A stretch of DNA of 63,021 bases, taken from JAZTZP01 sp045637525. GTDB lineage: Bacteria; Bacillota; Clostridia; UBA1381. A program made the position numbers and the translations under genes. Positions 53,946-62,854 of the stretch are shown here, piece by piece (the stretch's first letter is position 1; every line of letters starts with the position of its first letter). Under the pieces are notes generated by a model. That model searched no databases, was not told the DNA's origin, and saw only the letters and a program-made list of their open reading frames with translations. Location: positions 1 to 63,021 of the forward strand of contig JAZTZP010000133.1 in assembly GCA_045637525.1 (NCBI GenBank), read 5' to 3'.

Positions 53946-55657
53946 ACGATTTTACCTCCAAAATCCTCAGGCACCGCAATAATTGCCGTTATTCCTCCGA
54001 TGTCATTATTTTCATACCGAAGCTCAAAATCATCGCCAAATTTGAGTTTTAACCTGTCATTTACATTTTTTATACCCACTCTCGTATTATCAGGATGATA
54101 CAAAAGCTCATTAATACTTTTTGCATCCACCCCGCATCCGTTATCGCTTACGGAAATATAACACACACCACCATTTGATCTCACCTTTATTTCAATTATA
54201 AAGTCTTCTGTCTTTTTTTCATTAAGACCGTGAATTACCGAATTTTCCACAAGAGGCTGTAAAATACATTTAGGTACCACTATGTTATAATACATTTTTT
54301 GAATATCAGTTTTTAAAACTATCTTTCTTTCATACCTGTATTTTTGTATGGTAATATAGTTTTCAATGCATTCCATCTCGTCTCTTAAGGTTGCCATAAA
54401 TACGTTTCCTTTTACGGCATATCTGTATATTTCGGAAAGACATCTGTTCATTTCTGCAATTTCATCCTGCCCGTTAAACAGAGCCTTCCAGGAAATCGAA
54501 TCGAGCGTATTATATACCATGTGAGGATTTATCCTCGACTGATACAGCTGAAATTCCGCCTCACGTCTGAGTTCACTTTCACGCTCAACCTTTTCAATAA
54601 GGCTTTTATTTTTCTTTACCATCTCTTCAAAGGAATGGTGAAGCTCGCCTATTTCATCATGCGACTTATTTTCCGGCACTCCGTTATTATCCAGAATAAT
54701 TGTCCTTTTAATTGTTTCGGATAAAGACACAAGCGGCTTTGTAAGCACATATGAAATCACATATGCAAATATAAACGAAATAATAATTGTCGCAAGAATA
54801 TATATCCACAAAACATCCCTTATCTGCATAAAGGTTATTGATATGTCATTTTCCGGAATAACAGATGCTATTGTTATTCCGTAATCGCTTTTAACCGATA
54901 TGTATTTATATCCCGACATCGGTTTAATATAGCAAACATCTGAAATGTCACTGCTTGTTTTGTGTATTATCTTGTTTTCGCTGTCTAAAAATGCCATTTC
55001 CTGACCATAGCTTTTAAGAATAGTCATGGAGTTCATAAGCTCGGTACAATTAATTGAATCAACCTTTACCGCAATGTAGCGGGAATTATATATGCTCTCG
55101 TCAAATATTGCAGTTGCAACATACACAGCATCCGAATTATCCGAAAGGAATACAAACGGCACGCCCCTGTTTTCAATAGCTTTTTTAAACCATTCAGCAT
55201 CTTCAACCACAGTTGATTTAAATATAACGGCAGTCATGGCTACGCTGTCCGAAAACCCGCATACATCATAACTCATCATATTTTTTGTTATATCAAGCTC
55301 ATCATTCACATAAAGAAAATCTCTGTGAAGATTTATGGTTGTTTTAATAAGCCCCATATTTTCCATAACAAATGATATATTTTTATTCCGTTCAAGATCA
55401 TTTAAATTATCTTCCTTTAAAACGGATATAAGAGGAGCATTAAATCGCATATGCACCGCTCTGTTTGAAATCTGACTGAATGCATTGTTGAAATTAATTT
55501 TATTTTCATACATCGCATCCTCAAATTCGCCGTTAATCCTCTGTTCGGTAATATTGTTGAGGCGTACCAAAAGCACAGTCGTTGATATAAATAAGAGCAT
55601 AAGCGTCATTAATATAAAGCAAATTAAAAATTTAATTCTTATGCCATATTTCCTCAT
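53942..55657 (-). CDS. YesM-type sensor histidine kinase
   Basis: 571 residues from ATG 55657, whose ATGA overlaps the stop of the upstream gene; an in-frame ATG at 55690 lies in that gene. Membrane helix at 9-29, extracellular Cache-like sensor to about 270, second helix near 280-300, HAMP near 300-350, then the LytS/YesM-type kinase: H-box SRINPHMVYNTLDS with His about 379, N-box CILQPLVENSVIHG, G-boxes DNGCGVD and RVGIKNVNDRL. The usual YesN-type response regulator gene is absent next to it. It probably senses the glycan or the loaded binding protein. Confidence 0.9.
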   Translation of the reverse strand: MRKYGIRIKFLICFILMTLMLLFISTTVLLVRLNNITEQRINGEFEDAMYENKINFNNAFSQISNRAVHMRFNAPLISVLKEDNLNDLERNKNISFVMENMGLIKTTINLHRDFLYVNDELDITKNMMSYDVCGFSDSVAMTAVIFKSTVVEDAEWFKKAIENRGVPFVFLSDNSDAVYVATAIFDESIYNSRYIAVKVDSINCTELMNSMTILKSYGQEMAFLDSENKIIHKTSSDISDVCYIKPMSGYKYISVKSDYGITIASVIPENDISITFMQIRDVLWIYILATIIISFIFAYVISYVLTKPLVSLSETIKRTIILDNNGVPENKSHDEIGELHHSFEEMVKKNKSLIEKVERESELRREAEFQLYQSRINPHMVYNTLDSISWKALFNGQDEIAEMNRCLSEIYRYAVKGNVFMATLRDEMECIENYITIQKYRYERKIVLKTDIQKMYYNIVVPKCILQPLVENSVIHGLNEKKTEDFIIEIKVRSNGGVCYISVSDNGCGVDAKSINELLYHPDNTRVGIKNVNDRLKLKFGDDFELRYENNDIGGITAIIAVPEDFGGKIV

Positions 55658-58653
55658 TGCCGACGCACCCCTGTATCTATACTTTTGCATAAAGGTCTTA
55701 TTGTGCGTTCTCTGTCAAGGATCATAACCTTAACCTCGGCGGCGTCATTTATAAGACCAACCGACACTACGTTTTTCTGTCTTGCTTCAAGCGTAGTATC
55801 AAGTATCGAAGCTCCGAGAAATCTTCCGGTATCTGAATACATTGCATATATAATATCTGTATTAATATCCGTTTCACCGTAATTTAACAGCTCTGCCTGT
55901 ATTGAGCGAATACCTCCGCCTGTTGAAAATGCATCAACAACACTTGCGGCAGAGTCAATTCCTTCAACTACCTCATAGCCTCCGAGCACTACCCCTTCAA
56001 CGATTTTATTATCAACAATTCTGATATTTACAACCGCTTTTTTATCTCTTGCAAGTTTTATTCTTAAGCAATCAACATCCTCCACCGTAACAATCTCATA
56101 TTCATTACCGGTAGAAAACTCAATTGCATTATCTCCATAGTAATAATAAATCTTATCATCAACCCAGCTTATACTTCCGCCTAAACCATTCGGGAGAGGA
56201 ATGTTTAACCATGAATTGTAAAACTGTTGCTCACATCCGGCAGTAAGCTTTATTCCTTCGTCTGTAAGCGTATATTTCCAGTAAAAATCCAGACCGTTTG
56301 AGAAATGTGATGAAATTTCAAATTCTTTCTCCGGCATAGTCCAGCTAAGCTGTGATCTTTCCTTTCCTGTTGCGAAAAAGCTTCCGTCAGTAAGATTTCC
56401 ATACATACACGTCGCTTTTATCTGACCGGCGCTTTCAAGATTTTCATAGCCCTTATGCTTTTTTGAAAGCACTGCCACTCCGGTATCCTCGCTCCAGAGC
56501 TGAGTCATTCCGCCGCCCATAAACGACATATCGGGAATGCTTCCCTCCGATGTATCATAAAAGACATTCATATAAAGCCCTTTATGCTTAACTGCGATAA
56601 TTCCCGGCTTCTCCCAAATTCCTGCCTCGTATTCACAAGGCAACAACGCACTTTCGGCATTCTCCACATTCCGGTATGCGTCATAAACATGAAGACTTCC
56701 CGAAGAAGACATATCGGCAATACTTTTGTCGTATGCCTTATAATACCGGTTAATTACCCTGCGTGCCCACTCCGTTGTGTTTACATGATACGGAAAATTC
56801 AATGTTCCCGTAGTGTCCTCAGGCATTTTTTCAGCCATCCACATAGCCTTTGCCAACGGAAATTCATCCATTACAAGAGCATAGTTTGAATGCGACGGTT
56901 TGCCAAACATATTTGTTTTTCTCGCCGTAAAGGAGTTTGGGCCACCCCACGTCATACCGTCAGGAACTGTCAGCTTGAATAAGCTGTCAAATTCCAGGCT
57001 TTTCCTGATTGCCGGTTTTAAGCGTACTGCATTATTATCCTTCGGATTTATTTGTTTCAGATTTTCATAAGCGGAAAACAGCTGATGCTGACTTAAATTG
57101 TTATAATCTCCGTCACAGCCGCCGCCTTCAATGAAATATCCTGCCGGGCTCTGACCTTTGCCAACGCCTGTCGATCCGCCCGCAATTGACATAACATGAT
57201 TTGTAATCATGTCATAAATATGTTTTTCTCCCGTTGCCTTATACACTCCGGTTAAGGCATTGGTTGTAAAAAACCATTGATTACTCGGACCTTGTCCTCT
57301 GTAATTCCCTTGCTTTTCGGCAAGTCTTAAAAATATTTTGTCAAGAATCTCTGTCGTCTTCGTTTCAAGCTTATCTCTTATATCAGCATAAGAATTTGCG
57401 AGTGTCTCAAACGCAAAATTCCCATGTGTCGTAGGATAGTTATGGCACGTAGTTCCCTCACGAATCATAAAATCCTCCGAAATACCGACCGCACTTCCCA
57501 AAAGGCTTACAGCCGTTCTGTTTATAAGCGCCTCGTTATTATAAAAAGCGTTAAGCTCTGCCGGCATATTCACAAGTGCCGAAAACCCCTGATCATAAAC
57601 GAGGTTAAAAGTTCCCGTCTCAAAGCTTTGCAGATCGGCTGAGTCAAACGTTCCGAGATACGGGCTTGTTCTGTCAAAATTCTGTCTTGACAATTGGTCA
57701 TAAACCGGTGTAACAGCTCCGTACTTACCAAACAACTGTGCTTCCGCCAAAGGATTTTTAAGCGACTCAACCGAACCGTTATACACAGGTTTAGTAAATG
57801 TCACATCAAAATTCTTTGTATCTATGAGTCTTAAAAGCTCTTTCCGTGCCTTGGCCTGGAGTATTCCCTGGCAAAGAACACCTTCATATTCTATCCATCC
57901 GCCGCGAAGCTTTTCTGCCGCCTCAGCAGTCGGGCATATAAGCGACGGCGCAATATCTACTATAAGACCGCCCGTAAAATTATCCGCTAAATCAATTTTA
58001 TATACTCCCGGTAAAAGGCCGTCCGCCCCACCGGAATACTTTGTGTTAAGCGTCTGGTTTGCTGTCGGTGTAATAACTTCTTTACCGCTCCCGTCTTTTA
58101 CCGAAAAGCCATTACTTGACGTTGCACCGACAAACAGGGATGACACCGTTTCCGGTACATATATATACCCGGTTCTATGCGTAGTATCGGTAACACCTAA
58201 AATACATTCTCCGCGTATTCCCCAGTATTCGGCGCCGTTTATACCAATTTTACCAATATCTTTTTTTCTTCCGCTTACAAAACGGATCTGCCATATTCCC
58301 TCCATGGCGTAATCAACACTCAGCTCAATTTCCGTTACTCCGTCAGAAACCGCAGTAAAGTCATAAAACGCCGCTAAATTTCCCTCCGGGTCTGTTACGC
58401 TTACGGAAGAATGAGGAATAAAAGGCATTTCATAGCTTAAAGGAACATTAACGGTTGTCCTTGAAGCATAAATCTTTCCGGGAGCCTCATCTCCGAAATC
58501 TGCAAGAATGCTGAATCCGCCAAGCCCTGCCTGTGAATAAATCTCAGCACTCTGCAATATCTCATAATCCGAGGTATCAACGGAGGCATTTACATTCAGT
58601 GCACCGCTTATAAGTATTAAAACTATAAAAATTATTTTGTTTATCAGCCGCAA
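55654..58653 (-). CDS. Secreted polysaccharide lyase-like (alpha/alpha toroid) protein
   Basis: About 999 residues. Chosen start is TTG 58653, with GGAGG 8 nt upstream, giving the signal peptide RLINKIIFIVLILISGALNVNA. The longer frame to 58710 begins inside a hairpin. N-terminal beta domain (25-280); helical toroid at about 280-640 with YFIEGGGCDGDYNNLSQHQL and the MFGKPSHSNYALVMDEF segment; beta-sandwich after 650 (IAVKHKGLYMNVFYD); and the shared C-terminal module (VKVMILDRERTIRPLCKS). The architecture resembles heparinase or PL8/PL12/PL21-type lyases, but no family is certain. It is followed by the kinase with a 4-nt overlap. Confidence 0.65.
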   Translation of the reverse strand: MRLINKIIFIVLILISGALNVNASVDTSDYEILQSAEIYSQAGLGGFSILADFGDEAPGKIYASRTTVNVPLSYEMPFIPHSSVSVTDPEGNLAAFYDFTAVSDGVTEIELSVDYAMEGIWQIRFVSGRKKDIGKIGINGAEYWGIRGECILGVTDTTHRTGYIYVPETVSSLFVGATSSNGFSVKDGSGKEVITPTANQTLNTKYSGGADGLLPGVYKIDLADNFTGGLIVDIAPSLICPTAEAAEKLRGGWIEYEGVLCQGILQAKARKELLRLIDTKNFDVTFTKPVYNGSVESLKNPLAEAQLFGKYGAVTPVYDQLSRQNFDRTSPYLGTFDSADLQSFETGTFNLVYDQGFSALVNMPAELNAFYNNEALINRTAVSLLGSAVGISEDFMIREGTTCHNYPTTHGNFAFETLANSYADIRDKLETKTTEILDKIFLRLAEKQGNYRGQGPSNQWFFTTNALTGVYKATGEKHIYDMITNHVMSIAGGSTGVGKGQSPAGYFIEGGGCDGDYNNLSQHQLFSAYENLKQINPKDNNAVRLKPAIRKSLEFDSLFKLTVPDGMTWGGPNSFTARKTNMFGKPSHSNYALVMDEFPLAKAMWMAEKMPEDTTGTLNFPYHVNTTEWARRVINRYYKAYDKSIADMSSSGSLHVYDAYRNVENAESALLPCEYEAGIWEKPGIIAVKHKGLYMNVFYDTSEGSIPDMSFMGGGMTQLWSEDTGVAVLSKKHKGYENLESAGQIKATCMYGNLTDGSFFATGKERSQLSWTMPEKEFEISSHFSNGLDFYWKYTLTDEGIKLTAGCEQQFYNSWLNIPLPNGLGGSISWVDDKIYYYYGDNAIEFSTGNEYEIVTVEDVDCLRIKLARDKKAVVNIRIVDNKIVEGVVLGGYEVVEGIDSAASVVDAFSTGGGIRSIQAELLNYGETDINTDIIYAMYSDTGRFLGASILDTTLEARQKNVVSVGLINDAAEVKVMILDRERTIRPLCKSIDTGVRRQ

Positions 58654-58683
58654 TTTAATCGCCTCCGTCAGTACCTTATACAG

Positions 58684-58716
58684 GCGATTGTGAAACTTTT
58701 TAAATTTCACAATCGC
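58684..58716. other. Perfect 12-bp hairpin between secreted protein genes
   Basis: GCGATTGTGAAA (58684-58695) pairs with TTTCACAATCGC (58705-58716) around a 9-nt loop. No T-tract on the minus strand, so it may be an attenuator or RNA-processing site. It decides against the start at 58710 for the downstream gene. Confidence 0.7.
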
Positions 58717-58740
58717 AACTCAAAGTTTAAAAGTTAAAAA

Positions 58741-61311
58741 TTATTCTGCCGTCCATGGGATAATGCTTACATCTGATAACGGTGTTAAGTCAAATATGTC
58801 TTTACATACAAAAGCCTTAACCTGTAAGTCAGCCGCATCTGCCGGAATTGCTATTGAAAAGCTCATAGACTTCGACTGATTTTCAGCATAATCCTTATTA
58901 ACACTGCCATACTTTATAATATTTCCGTCTGCATCATAAAGACCAATAAAGCACATACCGCTTGTCGCTCTCGGAGCATTCTCTCCGCCTGTTGTATTTG
59001 TAGCTGTAAACGATACATTAATTGACTTTCCTGCAACATCCGAAAGTGCAGTAATTTCTTCACCCGTTCCTGCAAAGCCTGTTGATGCCGAAATCTCGGT
59101 TGCAAAGCTCGGAGCTCCCTGTGTTGTATATGTAAAGCTGTCAGCTACCGCTTCAGTTCCTGTTTCATCTTTAACAGTTGCAGGTATTGTTACAACATAG
59201 TCTGTTCCGTAGTTCCATGCCTCTGCCGGTGCAATTGATACCAGAGTCTGCGCTCCTGTACCGTTTACAACCGACTGTACTGATGTAATTGTATATTCAT
59301 CAGCCGAAAGTGCAGTTTGACCTGCTGTTACAGTAATTTCTGAAAGAGCATCTTCATTAACGAAACCGTTAAATGTCATATCAAAAGTACTGGTAAGCGG
59401 CATATCCATATCATTATCGCCCTGAACTGCCTCTAACTCATAACCACCTGAAGGAATTATGTATGCTTTAAAGTTATCAATCTTTACCTGAGTATCTGTT
59501 CCTGCATAGAACCAGAATCCTTCTATCGCATCAAGTGTACGGTCTGTGAATACTTTTGTTGCCGTTGTATCTTCAACGCCATTCATGTAGAAATGCAATG
59601 TCTCTGTCGATAAATCTGCAACTATTGCAATTTTGTATACCTGATTGAGTGTTGCCGCCGGTCTCCATGTTGAATTATTATGAGTTGAATTATTTCCGAA
59701 ATAAGTTCCATTTTCGGCATAACGTGCACACCAGTAATTCGGATTCTGACCTGTTTTCTGAGTTCCGTTTTGCGTAGTTGTTGCAAGTGGCGTCATTCTG
59801 AAACCGTATGCTGCTCCTAACTCCAAAAACTCTGCATCAAAGCTGAATACAAGTTTTGTAGCACCGCTATTATCCGAATAAGGAGCAAGCACAACACTTC
59901 CTTCTTCCTCGCCTGTGCCTACAAGATTTTTACCAAAACCTACTCCGAAATTATAGTCTCCGCTTTCTTTAGTACCACCGTCCATATATATGTAGCTGTT
60001 ACCGTCAGCATCCTCTGTAACTGTCGGCAGTACTGTATCGGTGTAGCCCGCAAATACTCTGTACCACCAGCCGTCACACGCTGTGTTTGTCTTCTGTTGA
60101 GCATCACTCGCTCTTGAATTTGCAGAAAAATCACTTTCAAAATTCTCAAACTCAACAACGCTTACACCGTCTATTACTATCGGCTCATCTTCTTCCGGTG
60201 TTTCACCTGCCGGATTTTCCTCTGTTGTATATGTAAAGCTTGCAGCTGTCGCAGCGGTTCCTGCTTCATCTGTAACAGTTGCAGGTATTGCTACAACATA
60301 GTCTGTCTTGTATTCCCAAGCCTCAGCCGGCTTAATTGATACAGATGTCTGTGCTCCTGTCTCGTTTACAACGGACTGTACCGATGTAATTGTATATTCA
60401 TCAGCCGAAAGTGCAGTTTGACCTGCTGTTACAGTAATGTCTGAAAGTGCATTTTCATCAACAAAACCGTTAAATGTCATATCAAATGTACTGCTAATCG
60501 GCATATCCGTATTATTATCATCCTGAGTTGCTGTCAGCTGATAACCTGTTGCCGGAATTATGTATGCCTTGTAGTTGTCGATATTCAATTGTGTTTTTTG
60601 ATATGCATATATATTGAGTCCTACTATGCTGTCCAAGCCTGAAATTGTCTTTAATGCATCCGCCTGCTCTGCACCGTTCAGATAATAATGTATTTCATCT
60701 GTGGTTAAATCGACAATAAAGGTAATGTTATATTTCTGATTTAAATTTATCTGCTTTTTCCAATTACTGCCTGACATATTAGCTCCGTCAGTCAGATACG
60801 TTTTACTGCTGTTTAACAACGAGTAATATGTTGTTACTTCTGCATTGGAACCACCTGATTTTGTACCTACCGGTGCTATACGTATACCCTGTCCGTTATC
60901 CATTTGAGCAAATGTTACATCAAAGCTCATTGCAACCTTAGTAGCTCCTGTATTATCAGCATATGGGGCAAGCACTCCATCTTCTTCAAAATGATTACCT
61001 ATCATCATGCTATAATTCTGGGTGGCTGCGTCTGTTCTTGTTCCGCTGTTTAAATACAGGCTCTTGTTATCTTCATTTCCCGATACAACAGGACTTTCCG
61101 CACCCTCAAAACCTGTATATAAGCTCTGTACCCAGCCTGCAGTACTAAGTCTACCGCTATTACTGCTTACTGTTCTCGGAGAAAAATTGCCCTCAAAATT
61201 CTCAAATTCAATAACATTGATAGCCGCACTGTCATCAGCAAAGCTAACGCAAGGCACAGCCAACGTTACAGCCATTGCAGCTGCAAGAAATTTACAAATT
61301 GTTTTCTTCAT
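58741..61311 (-). CDS. Secreted protein with duplicated lectin-like and Big_5-like modules
   Basis: 856 residues. Signal peptide to about 26. Two tandem units of about 360 residues (roughly 30-378 and 380-735), each with a jelly-roll LamG/CBM-like domain (VIEFENFEGNFS and VVEFENFESDFS at the starts, IDNYKAYIIPATGY at the end) and a SbsA Ig-like (Big_5) domain (DITVTAGQTALSADEYTITS in both). The last ~110 residues are a version of the shared C-terminal module (LQVKAFVCKDIFDLTPL). No catalytic residues recognised; a glycan-binding surface protein is likely. The DNA of the two Ig-like segments is strongly similar. Confidence 0.8.
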   Translation of the reverse strand: MKKTICKFLAAAMAVTLAVPCVSFADDSAAINVIEFENFEGNFSPRTVSSNSGRLSTAGWVQSLYTGFEGAESPVVSGNEDNKSLYLNSGTRTDAATQNYSMMIGNHFEEDGVLAPYADNTGATKVAMSFDVTFAQMDNGQGIRIAPVGTKSGGSNAEVTTYYSLLNSSKTYLTDGANMSGSNWKKQINLNQKYNITFIVDLTTDEIHYYLNGAEQADALKTISGLDSIVGLNIYAYQKTQLNIDNYKAYIIPATGYQLTATQDDNNTDMPISSTFDMTFNGFVDENALSDITVTAGQTALSADEYTITSVQSVVNETGAQTSVSIKPAEAWEYKTDYVVAIPATVTDEAGTAATAASFTYTTEENPAGETPEEDEPIVIDGVSVVEFENFESDFSANSRASDAQQKTNTACDGWWYRVFAGYTDTVLPTVTEDADGNSYIYMDGGTKESGDYNFGVGFGKNLVGTGEEEGSVVLAPYSDNSGATKLVFSFDAEFLELGAAYGFRMTPLATTTQNGTQKTGQNPNYWCARYAENGTYFGNNSTHNNSTWRPAATLNQVYKIAIVADLSTETLHFYMNGVEDTTATKVFTDRTLDAIEGFWFYAGTDTQVKIDNFKAYIIPSGGYELEAVQGDNDMDMPLTSTFDMTFNGFVNEDALSEITVTAGQTALSADEYTITSVQSVVNGTGAQTLVSIAPAEAWNYGTDYVVTIPATVKDETGTEAVADSFTYTTQGAPSFATEISASTGFAGTGEEITALSDVAGKSINVSFTATNTTGGENAPRATSGMCFIGLYDADGNIIKYGSVNKDYAENQSKSMSFSIAIPADAADLQVKAFVCKDIFDLTPLSDVSIIPWTAE

Positions 61312-61325
61312 AATCTATATCCTCC

Positions 61326-62789
61326 TTACTGTCTTATACCATTTACAACACTCTTAGCCCATGGCTTCATCGTTGTCATGCCATCCCATGTAAATACTTT
61401 TATGGTTCCGAGTTTCTCAAGCTTCGTTCCAGCCGTAACCGTTGTTTCCTCTCCGGCTTTAACATCTACCTGTGACATAATCGTTTCAACAAGCTTATTA
61501 TCTAAGTTATAAACTGCAAGAATAACGCATATTGAAGAATCCTCTGCCGAATTATTTGAAACAGTAATCTCAGCACCGTTTAATTTTCCTTTATAGAATG
61601 AATTTCCGGCAACAGCACTGCTGTCTGTTCCCTGAATTGCTCTGAAGCCTGTTATAACAAGCTCTTCAACCTCTTCTGTTCTGAACTCTATCTCTGCATC
61701 TCCCGAAACTGTTTGCGCATTATCGGTATCAGTCATTGCCGAATAATCAACCTTATATGTTGTTGAATATTCAAGGTCTGATTCAAATGTTATCAAAACA
61801 GTCTTGTTTTCTGCATCTGTTTCATCAAGTGCTATCGTAAATCCGTCCTTTGTGTGTGAACCGTTTAAATATACTCTGATATCTTTAAGGCTTTCAGCAT
61901 CCACCGCATTTGTAAACACAGCCTTAATGGTTCTTTTTGTCGGATAAACACCCTCAGCGCCGTCTTCCGGATCTGTTGACACAAGTGTAAACTTAGGAAC
62001 TGTATATATCTTAATATTTGCAATACTTATAGAACCGGGCTGCACTCCGTTAACTACTCCGGCTACGTTAAACTCTAAATCTGTAAGACTTCTGTCTGAT
62101 ATATCTCTTGTAGTGTTCAAGAAAGATTTGCCTTCAAGATTTACAATTTTTGAAGTTCCCTGACCTGCCCCACTATCCATATCCATTGTAATCTTAAGCT
62201 CAGGACCCATAGCATATTCTGTTATCAATCCGTCGTCACCTGTTTTGTAATAGTCAACTCCTCTGTTCCGTGAGTCACTTGTTTTGAAAAACATATTGTA
62301 CTGAACATAACCATTATTTCCGCCTTTACGAATTACTCCGGGAAGTAGACCGGCAGAACCTATCTGTCTTTGTTCGAAAACCGGTGAATTAACCTTCAAC
62401 TCATACTCAACAACCAGTCTCTCATAATCATTTAGCTCAAATCCGTTTGCTTCTATAAACGGGAATACAAGCTTTGTCATTCCTGCCTCTACATTTGAAG
62501 CAGTAGTTACAGTGAGCCATGTCTTTGACGCATCAGCACCATCCTGTTCAAACGCATAAGTTGTTACATCAGCAGCACCCTCCGTAATGCTTACGATATT
62601 TTTGCCGTTTGCATCTGTAAGTGCATTAAGCTCGGAAGCCGTTATTACCTGATTACCGTCTGCATCAGCAATTGCCGCATAATCTGCAAAGTTTACTTCC
62701 TTTAATACCTCTGCTCCTGCATATGCCTGTAAGCCCAGCACGAGCACCGCCGCAGAAATTACGGCCGTCTTCTTCTTTGAAAATTTCAT
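61326..62789 (-). CDS. Secreted CBM/Big_5-like protein with EF-hand-like loop, first gene of second glycan operon
   Basis: 487 residues from ATG 62789 behind GGAAGGA (the frame extends to 62849). Signal peptide to about 26. The mature start contains DADGNQVITASE, which fits a 12-residue EF-hand calcium loop. A jelly-roll region lies at about 70-270, a Big_5 Ig-like domain at about 275-370 (VDAESLKDIRVYLNGS), and the shared module ends the protein (IKVFTWDGMTTMKPWAKS). It is related in architecture to the next gene, 14 nt downstream. Likely glycan binding. Confidence 0.75.
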   Translation of the reverse strand: MKFSKKKTAVISAAVLVLGLQAYAGAEVLKEVNFADYAAIADADGNQVITASELNALTDANGKNIVSITEGAADVTTYAFEQDGADASKTWLTVTTASNVEAGMTKLVFPFIEANGFELNDYERLVVEYELKVNSPVFEQRQIGSAGLLPGVIRKGGNNGYVQYNMFFKTSDSRNRGVDYYKTGDDGLITEYAMGPELKITMDMDSGAGQGTSKIVNLEGKSFLNTTRDISDRSLTDLEFNVAGVVNGVQPGSISIANIKIYTVPKFTLVSTDPEDGAEGVYPTKRTIKAVFTNAVDAESLKDIRVYLNGSHTKDGFTIALDETDAENKTVLITFESDLEYSTTYKVDYSAMTDTDNAQTVSGDAEIEFRTEEVEELVITGFRAIQGTDSSAVAGNSFYKGKLNGAEITVSNNSAEDSSICVILAVYNLDNKLVETIMSQVDVKAGEETTVTAGTKLEKLGTIKVFTWDGMTTMKPWAKSVVNGIRQ

Positions 62790-62854
62790 TTTCTTTCCTT
62801 CCTTTCTTTTTCTTAAATATTTATAAGAGCTTTCCACTCTTTTATACATTAATT

